Shown: positions 53,334-62,048 of the stretch, piece by piece
Layout of the letters: every line of letters begins with the position of its first letter
Position numbering within the stretch: position 1 is the stretch's first letter
Origin: Gemmobacter serpentinus
GTDB lineage: Bacteria; Pseudomonadota; Alphaproteobacteria; Rhodobacterales; Rhodobacteraceae
Direction of reading: 5' to 3'
DNA: 64,000 bases
NCBI RefSeq assembly: GCF_008973825.1
Contig: NZ_WCHR01000020.1
Span: 207,492-271,491 of the forward strand
Made by a program: the position numbers and the translations under genes
The notes under the pieces: model-generated
Database searches by the model: none
What the model saw: only the letters and a program-made list of their open reading frames with translations
What the model was told of the DNA's origin: nothing

Positions 53334-54917
53334 TTACTCGACTTCGACGTTGTAGTAGTTCATGTCGCTCCAGCCGTTCCACGGCACGACAAAGTTCTTG
53401 ACCCGCGGCTGCACCACATAGCTGTGGTCAAGGCTGAACAGTGGCACCCAGGCCGCATCCTGATCGACGATGCGGGTGGTCAGATCTTGATACAGCTTGC
53501 AGCGTTCCGCCTGATCGGTCATGCCGCGCGCCCGTTCGATATCGGCAAAGACCTCGGGGTCATTGTTGTTATAGGCGCGGCTCTTGGAGCCGGATTCAGA
53601 GAAGAACGTATAGAAGAAGTTGTCGGGATCGTTGAAATCCGCCGACCAGACCTGGGTATAATTGTCCGTCTCGCCCACCTTCCTTGCGGCCATGAAGGCG
53701 GCCTCGTCGGTGGTGACAATCTGCGCCTTGAACCCTGCCTCGGCGATCTGGGCCTGAATGATCTGGTTCATGTCGGACCAGCGCGGCGACCAGTTGGCCG
53801 CCTGTTGCAGCTTGATCTCGACGCCATCAGGATAGCCTGCTTCGGCCAGCAGCTCCTTGGCCTTGGCGGGGTTGTATTCGATCGGCGCGGCTTCGGCATA
53901 ACAGGTCAGACCGCGCGGCATCACGCCGTTTTCCAGCGCGCCCTTGCCGTAGAAGTTCTTGTCCAGAATGGTCTGGCGGTCGATCGCCATCTGGAAGGCC
54001 TTGCGGACGCGCGGATCGTCGAAGGGCTTCTTTGCCTGGTTGATGTTGTAGTAATAGATGCCGACGCGCGGGCCGGAGCGGATCAGATCCTTCCACTGAT
54101 CGCTGCCATAGAAATACGGCGTCTGGGTCGGCGCATAATCCAGATCGAACACGTCGATCTCGTCGGATTCAAACAGCATCCGCAGGGTTTCCGCATCGGT
54201 CACGACGCGGATCAGCAGCCGGTCGACCTTGGCGCGACCGCGCCAGTAATCCTCGTTCGCCTCCAGCATCTGGCTGTCATTCAGCGTATAGTCGCGCAAG
54301 ATGAACGGGCCGGTGCCATTGGTGGTCTCGGGCGTCAGACCGAACTGGTCGCCCGCAGCCTCGGTAAAGGCACGGTTGTAGATCGAGGCACCTGGCGCTG
54401 CCAGCAACGCAAGGAAAGCCGCATAGGGCTGTGCCAGCGTGATCTGCACGGTCTGATCGTCCAGAGCCTTCAGCCCGGACACGCTGTCAGCCTTGCCGTC
54501 GAGCCGGTCCTGCGCGCCAGCGATAAAGGTCAGGATGTCGGTGTTCAACGCCTTGGTCGCCGGATTCAGCATCCGGTCAAAGGTATAGACCACGTCATCG
54601 GCAGTCAGCACCGCGCCGTCATGGAATTTCACGCCCTGCCGCAGATGGAACGTATAGGTCAGCCCGTCCTCGGAGACTTCCCATTTCTCGGCCAGCCCCG
54701 GCACAAGAGCGGATTCACCGGGGGCAGTGGTCTCTGATTCCACAAGCCGGTCAAAGATGTTCAGCGGCAGGGTATAGGAATCCGTGGTCATCTGCCCGTC
54801 GGCAGTTTTCGGATCCTCGGAATACGAGACTCGCAGCATGTTCTCGGCCACCGCCGGGGACAGCATTGCCAGACTGGTCAGCGCGGATGCGATAAGAAGT
54901 TTCATTTTCTGGTTCAC
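53334..54917 (-). CDS. dppA: Periplasmic peptide-binding protein DppA
   Basis: A 527-residue cluster-C binding protein with a signal peptide (LLIASALTSLAMLSPAVA, cleaved before Glu-Asn). Landmarks: LVPGLAEKWEVSEDGLTYTFHLRQGVKFHDG, ADDVVYTFDRML, and YNPAKAKELLAEAGYPDG. The start is taken as GTG 54917 because GAGGTG lies at the right distance, while the ATG at 54905 has no ribosome site. First gene of dppABCDF-ykuD, 109 bases downstream of lysA on the same strand with a hairpin between them. Ligand class is peptides; context favours diaminopimelate-containing ones. Confidence 0.92.
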   Translation of the reverse strand: MNQKMKLLIASALTSLAMLSPAVAENMLRVSYSEDPKTADGQMTTDSYTLPLNIFDRLVESETTAPGESALVPGLAEKWEVSEDGLTYTFHLRQGVKFHDGAVLTADDVVYTFDRMLNPATKALNTDILTFIAGAQDRLDGKADSVSGLKALDDQTVQITLAQPYAAFLALLAAPGASIYNRAFTEAAGDQFGLTPETTNGTGPFILRDYTLNDSQMLEANEDYWRGRAKVDRLLIRVVTDAETLRMLFESDEIDVFDLDYAPTQTPYFYGSDQWKDLIRSGPRVGIYYYNINQAKKPFDDPRVRKAFQMAIDRQTILDKNFYGKGALENGVMPRGLTCYAEAAPIEYNPAKAKELLAEAGYPDGVEIKLQQAANWSPRWSDMNQIIQAQIAEAGFKAQIVTTDEAAFMAARKVGETDNYTQVWSADFNDPDNFFYTFFSESGSKSRAYNNNDPEVFADIERARGMTDQAERCKLYQDLTTRIVDQDAAWVPLFSLDHSYVVQPRVKNFVVPWNGWSDMNYYNVEVE

Positions 54918-54984
54918 GTTACACCTCGGTGTCTGTTGGACGGTCAGCCGAAAAGACGGCATCTTGCGACTTGCTTTTGTAAAG

Positions 54985-55010
54985 GACGGGGCAGGTCGCA
55001 TTGCCCCGTC
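54985..55010 (-). terminator. Hairpin between lysA and dppA
   Basis: Perfect 9-bp arms (GACGGGGCA and complement) with an 8-base loop, 17 bases after the lysA stop. CTTTACAAAA follows on the transcribed strand, a weak U-tract. May terminate most lysA transcripts or attenuate read-through into dpp. Confidence 0.6.
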
Positions 55011-55026
55011 GGTTGCAATAGAACGG

Positions 55027-56337
55027 TTACGCCTTCTGCCATTCCGTGGCGGCTTCCAGCCGCAGCGCGTCCTGCACATCCGCCCTGCGGCGGATCACCC
55101 GAAATTGCCCGGCATCAATCAGCACTTCGGGAACAAGATCGCGGGAGTTATAGGTTGAGGACATCGCCGCGCCATAGGCACCGGCCTGCAGAAAGGCGAG
55201 ATGGTCGCCCGGCAACAGCGTGCCAAGTTGCGGATATTTCCCGAAATCATCCGAGCTTTCACAGATCGGCCCGACCAGACGATAGGGCCGTTCATGGGCA
55301 CCGCGCCGCTCGTGCAGCGGAACGACAGGGTGCACCGCCTCATAAAGCGCGGGGCGCATCAGATCGTTCATCGCCGCATCGACAACGGCGAAATCGGCCG
55401 CCTCGCCGGGTTTGATATACAACACCTGGGTGACAAGCACCCCGGCCTGTGCGCAAAGCCAGCGCCCTGGCTCAACATTCAGGTCCAGATCCATGCCACC
55501 GACGGTTTCACCGATGATGCGGGCGTATTCCGCCAGATCGGGGCCGGGATGATGCGCATCGCCCACCCCAAGTCCGCCCCCCAGATCCAGCCGCGTCACC
55601 GACAGGCCCGCCGCGCGCAAATCGCGCACAAGGATGGCCATCGCCGCCCAGGCCTCGCGGAAGGGTGTCAGATCCAGGATCTGCGAACCGATGTGAAGCG
55701 CGAGACCCACCATGCGCAGTTCAGGCCTTGCAGAAGCTGCGGCGTAAAGCTCTGGCACCTCGGACGCCGCGATGCCGAACTTGCTGTCCTTGCGGCCGGT
55801 GGTGATTTTCGCATGGGTCCTGGCATCGACATCGGGATTGACCCGCAGCGCCACAGGTGCCCGAACCCCCAGATCCCGCGCCGCCTTGGCCACGACCTCC
55901 AGCTCCGCCGGGCTTTCGACGTTGATCTGATGCAGACCTGCCTCCAGCGCGGCGCGGATCTCGGCCTCGGTCTTGCCAACGCCGGAAAAGATGATCCGCT
56001 CCGGTGGGGTCCCGGCGGCCAATGCCCGCGTCATCTCGCCCCCCGAGACAATATCCATGCCGCAGCCCAGCCGGGCGAATTCAGCCAGAACATGGGTATT
56101 GCTGTTGGCCTTGACCGCCAGACAAACCTTCACCCCATAGGGCGCAACGGCCTGTGTCAAAGCCGCATAATTCGCCTGCAATGCGGCCGCCGAATAGGCA
56201 TAGAACGGTGTGCCCATTGCGCCCGCGATCCGGGACAGCGGCACGCCATCGGCGCAAAGCGTCCCGTTCTGGCGTTGAAACCATTCGCCCGCAGGATCAG
56301 TGCAGGCTGCGGAGGGAACCGGGCTGGTTTTGGTCAT
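55027..56337 (-). CDS. lysA: Diaminopimelate decarboxylase
   Basis: A 436-residue fold-III PLP enzyme converting meso-diaminopimelate to L-lysine. PLP lysine is Lys76 (LAVKANSN). Other marks are HIGSQI, the GGGLGVGDAHHPG phosphate loop, EPGRW and CESSDDFG with the cross-subunit cysteine. ATG 56337 is preferred; an upstream in-frame start is possible. Divergent from a LysR-family gene, the arrangement of E. coli lysR-lysA. It precedes dppABCDF and a YkuD-domain gene on the same strand. Confidence 0.95.
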   Translation of the reverse strand: MTKTSPVPSAACTDPAGEWFQRQNGTLCADGVPLSRIAGAMGTPFYAYSAAALQANYAALTQAVAPYGVKVCLAVKANSNTHVLAEFARLGCGMDIVSGGEMTRALAAGTPPERIIFSGVGKTEAEIRAALEAGLHQINVESPAELEVVAKAARDLGVRAPVALRVNPDVDARTHAKITTGRKDSKFGIAASEVPELYAAASARPELRMVGLALHIGSQILDLTPFREAWAAMAILVRDLRAAGLSVTRLDLGGGLGVGDAHHPGPDLAEYARIIGETVGGMDLDLNVEPGRWLCAQAGVLVTQVLYIKPGEAADFAVVDAAMNDLMRPALYEAVHPVVPLHERRGAHERPYRLVGPICESSDDFGKYPQLGTLLPGDHLAFLQAGAYGAAMSSTYNSRDLVPEVLIDAGQFRVIRRRADVQDALRLEAATEWQKA

Positions 56338-56453
56338 GCGGATACTTCGACTGATGCGGATTTCAATCAAAGTTCCAGAAACCCATATGCGAAGGAAATG
56401 CTTTTCTAGCCTTTCTTATGCTATTTCGATATGCAAAGCGCAAAGGAGACACC

Positions 56454-57380
56454 ATGAAACTGAACCAACGCCAGATCGATGTGTTCAACGCGGTCATGGT
56501 GAACAAAAGCATCACCGCGGCCGCGACCAGACTGGGCAGTTCGCAACCCACCCTGAGCCGCGAAATCCGCGAGATCGAAAGCCGTCTTGGCTTTGATCTT
56601 TTCCTGCGCTTTGGCAAACGCCTGACCCCTACCGAGCAGGCGTTGTTGCTGCATGAGGTGGTGCTGCGGTCTTTTGTCGGTCTGGATGAAATCGGCCGAG
56701 CGGCCTCGGCGATCCGGACATACAATGCCGCCAACTTTCGCATCGCGAGCATTCCTGCCTATGCGGAATCGATTGTTCCCCGTGTGATCCAACGGTTCGA
56801 GACTACGCGCGAGGCGGTGCTTTTCTCGATCCATTCCCATGAGGAAAGCTCGCTGCGGCATGAGATGACGACGCAGGTTTTTGACCTGTTTCTGGCCGAG
56901 ACCCTGTTCCAGCGGGAAAGCGCCACGGGTCAGACGGTCTATGTCGGCGATATGGTCTGTGTGCTGCCTCAGGGGCATCCGCTGGCTGCGCGCGCGCGGC
57001 TGACGCCACAGGATTTCGCCGGGCAACCCTTCATCTATTTCGGCCAGAACGACCCCTATCGCCACAAGCTGGATGCGGTGTTCCATCAGGCGGATGTCAT
57101 CCGCGATTATGCGGCCGAGACGACGACCGCCGCCAGTGTCTGCGCAATGGCCGCGGCAGGGGTGGGGATTTCGATCATCAACCCCCTTACTGCCGCCAGC
57201 CATCTCGGGATGCCCGTGGCCTTTCGGCGGCTGTCGGTCGCGGTGCCGTATCACCTGGCGCTCTGGCACCCCGCCCGCAGCACAAGGCAGGCGCAGGTGC
57301 AGCGGTTCATCACCACGCTGCACGAGGTCGCGGCCCAGATGGCGGCAGAGCTTGCGCGCCACCTGACGCCGATGCCCTGA
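56454..57380 (+). CDS. LysR-family regulator divergent from lysA
   Basis: A 308-residue LTTR. N-terminus KLNQRQIDVFNAVMVNKSITAAATRLGSSQPTLSREIREIESRLGFDLFLRFG is of the NocR/OccR/LysR-like group, whose ligands are often basic amino acids or opines. The effector domain has ETTTAASVCAMAAAGVGISIINPLTA. AAAGGAG precedes ATG 56454. Control of the divergent lysA, and perhaps dpp, by lysine or diaminopimelate is inferred from the classical lysR-lysA arrangement. Confidence 0.87.
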   Translation: MKLNQRQIDVFNAVMVNKSITAAATRLGSSQPTLSREIREIESRLGFDLFLRFGKRLTPTEQALLLHEVVLRSFVGLDEIGRAASAIRTYNAANFRIASIPAYAESIVPRVIQRFETTREAVLFSIHSHEESSLRHEMTTQVFDLFLAETLFQRESATGQTVYVGDMVCVLPQGHPLAARARLTPQDFAGQPFIYFGQNDPYRHKLDAVFHQADVIRDYAAETTTAASVCAMAAAGVGISIINPLTAASHLGMPVAFRRLSVAVPYHLALWHPARSTRQAQVQRFITTLHEVAAQMAAELARHLTPMP

Positions 57381-57403
57381 CCCCCAGAGGTCTGCGAGGG
57401 ATG

Positions 57404-57436
57404 CGGGCCCGGCATCAGGTGGATCAGGGGCCCGCG
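57404..57436. terminator. Hairpin between convergent LysR and EutH genes
   Basis: Perfect 8-bp arms (GCGGGCCC at 57404-57411, GGGCCCGC at 57429-57436) with a 17-base loop, placed between two converging genes. Candidate bidirectional terminator; no T-runs. Confidence 0.45.
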
Positions 57437-57451
57437 ACCGGATGACCGCGC

Positions 57452-58639
57452 TTAACGCGCGGCGGCGCGCAAGCCCACGGTCGAAAGCTTCGCCGCGAAG
57501 GCAAGCCCGCAGAACCCGCCGATCAGCTTTCCAAGCAGCAGCGGCAGGATGATGGTTGGCTGAAAGTTCGCCGAGAAGGCCAGGTGATCCCCGAACATGA
57601 AGGCACCGCAAACAGCAAAGGCAATCACCAGCACCTTGTCGCGCGGGGGCATGTCGCCGATCAGCCGGAACATCGCAAGGATGTTTGCCGATGCAGCCAG
57701 CAGGCCGGTCGCGCCCTTGGGCGAAAGGCCAAGGCGCGCGCCCAGAATGGCCATGGGCTTTTCCAGGAACCTTGTCATGAGGTAGACCATGGGGAATGCG
57801 CCGCTGAGCATGATCCCGATATATCCCGCGATCTCAAGAGCGCGGAACTGATCTGCAGCGTCAGCGATGATCGGGTCGAAGCCCCAGGCCCCGAAGATCT
57901 TGCTGAATGCGCCGGTGAAATACTCGACGATGGAAAAGACCAGCACAAGGGTGATCCCCGCATACATCAGTTTGCCAAAGCCCAGGAACAGCCGGATCAT
58001 CAGATCGGGCAGGAACCACAGGCAGATGGCGAGGACACCGCAGAACACCGCCAGCGGGGCAAGATTGGCAAGGATCTGCGGAACGGTCAGCGTCAGCAGA
58101 TGGGTTGCCTCGCCCGTGGTATTGATATCAGGCCGAACGCTGACATCCATGCCCATCATCAACAGGCAGGATGCAAGCACGCCGACAGGGATGCTCAGCA
58201 GCCCACACATGATGCCCAATGCCATGAAGTGATGATCCTTCTTGTCGAGCATGGCCAGGCCGACAGGAATGGAGAAGATAATGGTCGCACCCGCCATGAA
58301 GCCGGTCACGGAGGCCATGATCCAGCCTTCCGTCGATTGCGCCAGCGATGCAGCCAGTTGATAGCCGCCCATGTCCACCGCCACGAGCGAGGTTGCAGCC
58401 ATTGCGGGGTCTGCGTGCATCGCGGCAAAGATCGGTCCAAGCGTTGCGCTGATGGCCGCCAAAAGGAAGGGGATGGCCGCCATGATGCCGGCGACCGGAA
58501 TGAAGATGTGGCCGATGGAATGCAGGCCCGCAGTGAACTCTTTGCCCAATGCGCTTTCGCTGTCGATGATCGCGGCGATGGCTCCGATTACCGCACAGGC
58601 CATGATGATATAGATGACGAAGGTTCCAACAAACGCCAT
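57452..58639 (-). CDS. eutH: EutH-family ethanolamine permease-like transporter
   Basis: A 395-residue membrane protein of about ten to eleven helices, close to EutH (about 408 aa). Shared signature stretches are SLVAVDMGGYQLAASLA, GATIIFSIPVGLAMLDKKDHHFMALG, SIPVGVLASCLLMM, the late GYIGIMLSGAFPMVYLMTRFLEKPM and FAVCGAFMFGDHLAFSANFQPTIILP. No ethanolamine ammonia-lyase or microcompartment gene is near. It closes an operon with an SDR and a flavoprotein oxidase, so the transported compound may be another amino alcohol or polyol. GGAGAA precedes the ATG. Confidence 0.87.
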   Translation of the reverse strand: MAFVGTFVIYIIMACAVIGAIAAIIDSESALGKEFTAGLHSIGHIFIPVAGIMAAIPFLLAAISATLGPIFAAMHADPAMAATSLVAVDMGGYQLAASLAQSTEGWIMASVTGFMAGATIIFSIPVGLAMLDKKDHHFMALGIMCGLLSIPVGVLASCLLMMGMDVSVRPDINTTGEATHLLTLTVPQILANLAPLAVFCGVLAICLWFLPDLMIRLFLGFGKLMYAGITLVLVFSIVEYFTGAFSKIFGAWGFDPIIADAADQFRALEIAGYIGIMLSGAFPMVYLMTRFLEKPMAILGARLGLSPKGATGLLAASANILAMFRLIGDMPPRDKVLVIAFAVCGAFMFGDHLAFSANFQPTIILPLLLGKLIGGFCGLAFAAKLSTVGLRAAAR

Positions 58640-58703
58640 GAAGGTTCTCCCGGTTGGATGGATCGGGCCGGTCGGGATCTGCGCCCCGATTCCGGCCGGG
58701 CGC

Positions 58704-59975
58704 TCAGCGGAAAAGCTGGCTGAGGTGATCGTTGAGATAGAAGCCCTGCGGGTCGAGCTTGCGCCGCAGGGCACGGAAATCATGGGCGCGCGGGTAGATT
58801 GCCGCCACATCCTCGCCCGTCAGGAAGTGCATCTTGCCCCAATGCGGACGCGCGCCATAGCCGCGCAGGATCTTGTCGACGGCCCGCAGATAATCCCAAT
58901 AGTCCTTGCCGGGTTCGCCCGAAACCGAGACGGTAACGCTATCCTGCTTGTAGAACGGGCTCATCCAGGCCTCGTCCCCGGCGGTGAAGCGATATTCGAT
59001 GGGGTAGATCGCATCCGGGAACTGTTCGAGCATGATCTTGCGGACGGCGCGGACGGCGTCCTTTCCATGCTGCCGCGGCACCGCATATTCCAGTTCGTGA
59101 AAGTTGGCAATGTATTCAATGGGATAAACGTCAGAGCTATAGGCGACCTTCTCGAATTCGGCTTCGAAAGGCTCTTCGTCAGTGATGTCCATCACCTTCA
59201 TCTCGCAGACATCCGTCGTGCGGCCGGTCTTTGAAGTGGCCGAGGTGTCCGGCAGGCAATAGCAGTGGCGGCTTTCTTCATAGGGGCACCAGAAGAAGCT
59301 GAAATGCCTGTGCTTTTCCGCAAGCTCGTCATGCATCTCCATCGCGGATTCGAAATCTTCGCGCCAGATGCGTTCCTTGAGGCGATAGCTATCGGTGGCC
59401 TGCAATGTCATCTCGGAGATGGCACCAAGTGTCCCCAGCGAAACACGCCCGGCCAGCAGCAGATCGGGGGTTGTTTCATCGACGGTGAGGATCGAGCCAT
59501 CGGGCTGAACCAGTTTCATCCCGACGATGCAATCTGCCAGGACCGGCAGCGTGGCCCCCGTGCCATGGGTGCCGGTCGTGAAGGCACCCGCAATGGCCTG
59601 ACTGTCGATATCGCCCTGATTGATCAGCGAAAGCCCCTCGGCTTTCAGCACCTTGACCAGTTCGTTGATCGTGGTTCCGGCGGAGGCTGTCACCCGCCGC
59701 CTGGCGTGATCAATGCTTTTGACCCCCTTCATCTTTGAAAGGGTCAGGTGCAGCCCGTTGGTCAGCGCGACCGGGGTGAAGCTGTGGCCCGAGCCTACAA
59801 CCCGGACATTCATGCCTTTCGCGGTGGCATCCGCGATCATGGCGCATAGCTCGTCCTCGCTTTGTGGTGCGCCCCGCGCGGCCCTTATGCAAGACTGGTT
59901 GCCAACCCAATTGCGCCAATGGGCATGTTCAATACCGAAGTCATTGACATGCATGTTGTGCGACGATGTCGTCAT
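58704..59975 (-). CDS. FAD-linked oxidase of the aldonolactone/alditol oxidase family
   Basis: A 423-residue VAO-type flavoprotein. The FAD domain has NVRVVGSGHSFTPVAL, where the histidine is the usual covalent flavin site, then GDIDSQAIAGAFTTGTHGTG and GRVSLGTLGAISEMTLQ. The substrate domain ends with RPHWGKMHF, the HWxK active-site motif of gulono/arabinono-lactone and alditol oxidases. It should oxidise a polyol-type or lactone hydroxyl using O2 or another acceptor. Between an SDR gene (31 bases upstream) and eutH (64 bases downstream), all on the minus strand. Confidence 0.88.
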   Translation of the reverse strand: MTTSSHNMHVNDFGIEHAHWRNWVGNQSCIRAARGAPQSEDELCAMIADATAKGMNVRVVGSGHSFTPVALTNGLHLTLSKMKGVKSIDHARRRVTASAGTTINELVKVLKAEGLSLINQGDIDSQAIAGAFTTGTHGTGATLPVLADCIVGMKLVQPDGSILTVDETTPDLLLAGRVSLGTLGAISEMTLQATDSYRLKERIWREDFESAMEMHDELAEKHRHFSFFWCPYEESRHCYCLPDTSATSKTGRTTDVCEMKVMDITDEEPFEAEFEKVAYSSDVYPIEYIANFHELEYAVPRQHGKDAVRAVRKIMLEQFPDAIYPIEYRFTAGDEAWMSPFYKQDSVTVSVSGEPGKDYWDYLRAVDKILRGYGARPHWGKMHFLTGEDVAAIYPRAHDFRALRRKLDPQGFYLNDHLSQLFR

Positions 59976-60006
59976 GTCTGATTTCCCTGTTGTCGTCTTC
60001 TTTTTT

Positions 60007-60774
60007 TCAGATTGCGGTATAGGCGTTGTCAGCAAAGAGATGGGCACCGTTCACGAAACTTGCCTCGTCACTTGCAAGGAACAGGGCCGCGGACGCCACT
60101 TCCTCCGGCCTGCAAAGACGGCCCTGAGCGGCGGCAATCATGCTTTCCGAAACATCGACGCCGTGTTTGCGAAGCAGGTCGATTTCGCGCAGGCCATGCG
60201 CCGTGGCGATGAAGCCGGGACAGATGGCGTTGGAACGGATGTTGCGGTCCCGAAACTCGACGGCGATGGCGCGGGCGAACATGTGACATGCCCCCTTGCT
60301 GGTGCAGTAGAGCACCTCCATCGGGGTCCCGACGACGCCGGAGATTGACGAGGTGCTGACGATGGACCCGCCACCCGCCGCGATCATGCCGGGCAGAACC
60401 GCTTTGGTGACGAGGAACATGCTTTTCACGTTGACCGCCATGATGCGATCCCATTCCTCCTCGCTGGTCTCGAGGAAGGGCAAGGCTGCCAGAATCCCGG
60501 CATGGTTCATCAAGACGGTAATCGGTCCGAAGGCATCCTGAACATGCGCAACCGCCCGCCCCACCTGGGCCGCGTCTGACACATCCGCAGGCGCAAAGAC
60601 CACCTGATGGCCCTCGGCGCGCAGCCGCTCGGCAACCGTCGCCCCCTCGCTTCGAGGAAGGTCGACGATACCGACCCGCGCCCCTTCGCGGGCAAAAAGC
60701 TCGGAGGCGGCCAAGCCACATCCACCGGCGCCGCCTGTAATCAGCGCGGTCCGTCCTTCCAGACGTCTGGTCAA
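60007..60774 (-). CDS. SDR family alcohol dehydrogenase heading the eutH operon
   Basis: A 255-residue classical SDR: TGGAGGCGLAAS cofactor loop, Asp in VDLPRSE indicating NAD preference, catalytic Ser in VSTSSISG and the Tyr-x-x-x-Lys in LYCTSKGA, C-terminus FVNGAHLFADNAYTAI. It starts at TTG 60774 with GGAGGAAAAA just upstream; no ATG fits. Divergent from a LuxR-type regulator. Confidence 0.88.
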   Translation of the reverse strand: MTRRLEGRTALITGGAGGCGLAASELFAREGARVGIVDLPRSEGATVAERLRAEGHQVVFAPADVSDAAQVGRAVAHVQDAFGPITVLMNHAGILAALPFLETSEEEWDRIMAVNVKSMFLVTKAVLPGMIAAGGGSIVSTSSISGVVGTPMEVLYCTSKGACHMFARAIAVEFRDRNIRSNAICPGFIATAHGLREIDLLRKHGVDVSESMIAAAQGRLCRPEEVASAALFLASDEASFVNGAHLFADNAYTAI

Positions 60775-60872
60775 TTTTTCCTCCTCGGCGGGGTATCCGC
60801 CTCGATCCGTTGGTTGTCGGCTGGGGCTTCGTCATGCGAAGCTCTCGTTACGAACGACATTAGCCAGCAGAA

Positions 60873-61709
60873 ATGTCACCGAACCATATCACGAAAGTCA
60901 TACAGGGGCAGGATGACCGGATGACGCCCAAGGAAGCAGAAGCTGTTGCCGCCCTGATCACCAGTTGTGACACCGCCGGGTATGGCGCGCGCCTGGATGA
61001 CCTGAGCCGGCTTCTGGCCAGCTTTGACATGAGTTGCGCCTTTGCCTACCGCTATGATCACACCCCGGAGGTCATACATGACGGCTACAGCGCCGCGGTC
61101 AGCAGGGATGCCCTGAGCCGATATCTGAAAGGGGGCTATTTGCTGGACCCCTTCTATGTCGCTTGCATATCTGGCGTGAAGGAAGGCTTGTGGCGCATGA
61201 GGGAAATCGCGCCGGACGGGTTTTTCGCGTCGGATTTTGCATCCTCGCGCGAGGTTCATCCCTGCATATCGGAAGAAGAAGGAACATTGGTCGAAGAGAT
61301 CGGGTTCATCGCACCATTGGGTGATGGTGCCTCGGCCGTCTATTCGTTGATGCGCCGGAAAGGAGGGAGCCCGTTTTCAGCGGCCGAGTTCCGGGGCCTG
61401 CAGATTGCCAGCCCCATCATCGCGGCCTCGATGCGGCGTCACCTTGGTGCAAACCGTGCGTCCCAGAACGTTCTTCCATCGCACAGCGATAGCGAAACGG
61501 CGTTTCGTTCTGCCTTCGGAGATCGCTTGACGCCAACGCAGCACACCGTGGTGCGGCTGATCCTGCGGGGACATAGCAATGTGTCGATTGCAAGCCATAT
61601 GCAGATCACCGAAGGGACCGCCAAATTGCACCGCTACAACATCTACAAGCGCCTCAACATCAGCAGCCAGTCAGAGCTTTTCCAGTTGTTCATCGAATAT
61701 CTGGGGTGA
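60873..61709 (+). CDS. LuxR-type helix-turn-helix regulator
   Basis: A 278-residue protein with the GerE/LuxR DNA-binding domain at the C-terminus (RLTPTQHTVVRLILRGHSNVSIASHMQITEGTAKLHRYNIYKRLNISSQSELF). The N-terminal part (about residues 30-190) resembles a GAF/autoinducer-like fold but lacks the set of acyl-homoserine-lactone-binding residues I would expect, and no luxI-type gene is present. It is 98 bases from the divergent SDR-oxidase-eutH operon, which it probably controls by sensing the substrate. An in-frame ATG at 60921 is an alternative start. Confidence 0.82.
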   Translation: MSPNHITKVIQGQDDRMTPKEAEAVAALITSCDTAGYGARLDDLSRLLASFDMSCAFAYRYDHTPEVIHDGYSAAVSRDALSRYLKGGYLLDPFYVACISGVKEGLWRMREIAPDGFFASDFASSREVHPCISEEEGTLVEEIGFIAPLGDGASAVYSLMRRKGGSPFSAAEFRGLQIASPIIAASMRRHLGANRASQNVLPSHSDSETAFRSAFGDRLTPTQHTVVRLILRGHSNVSIASHMQITEGTAKLHRYNIYKRLNISSQSELFQLFIEYLG

Positions 61710-62048
61710 GAGAGGCGAGGATATTTTGGGGCCTGAAGCCGGCACCGCAGCCCCGTGCAGATCGCGGCAGGTTGGCAATGGGGCCGTGCGGCGGTCGTCC
61801 TCCCCCTTTTATCGGGGCGCAGAAGAAGGCGAAAGGCAGCCATCATCAGTTTCTGTGCGGGTGTTCAGCCGGTCCGCACGCAATATCTAAGAGTGAACGT
61901 GGAAAAAGCGCGGGCCATGGCCGGGGCGCCCCCAGCATCGCAGCATCGTGCTTCGCCAAAGCAGCGGATCCCGACACGCCGCTTCTCATCGCACGCCCTG
62001 CCATTTCATCAGGATCCCGCTATGCTGGTTTCATGACAGGAGCTTTCG
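61710..62048. other. Intergenic region, nothing identified
   Basis: About 340 bases between the LuxR-type and Crp-type genes. No motif-bearing frame or RNA gene seen; the promoter of the Crp-type gene should be at its right end. Confidence 0.45.

Noticed and set aside
52743..54737. Open frame of about 660 codons on the plus strand opposite dppA/dppB
   Set aside because: It mirrors dppA and dppB, whose motifs, signal peptide and gene overlaps are clear; the antisense translation has no recognisable domain.
60873..61709. Quorum-sensing receptor
   Set aside because: The LuxR-type DNA-binding domain is clear, but no luxI-type synthase is present and the N-terminal domain lacks a convincing acyl-homoserine-lactone pocket pattern.
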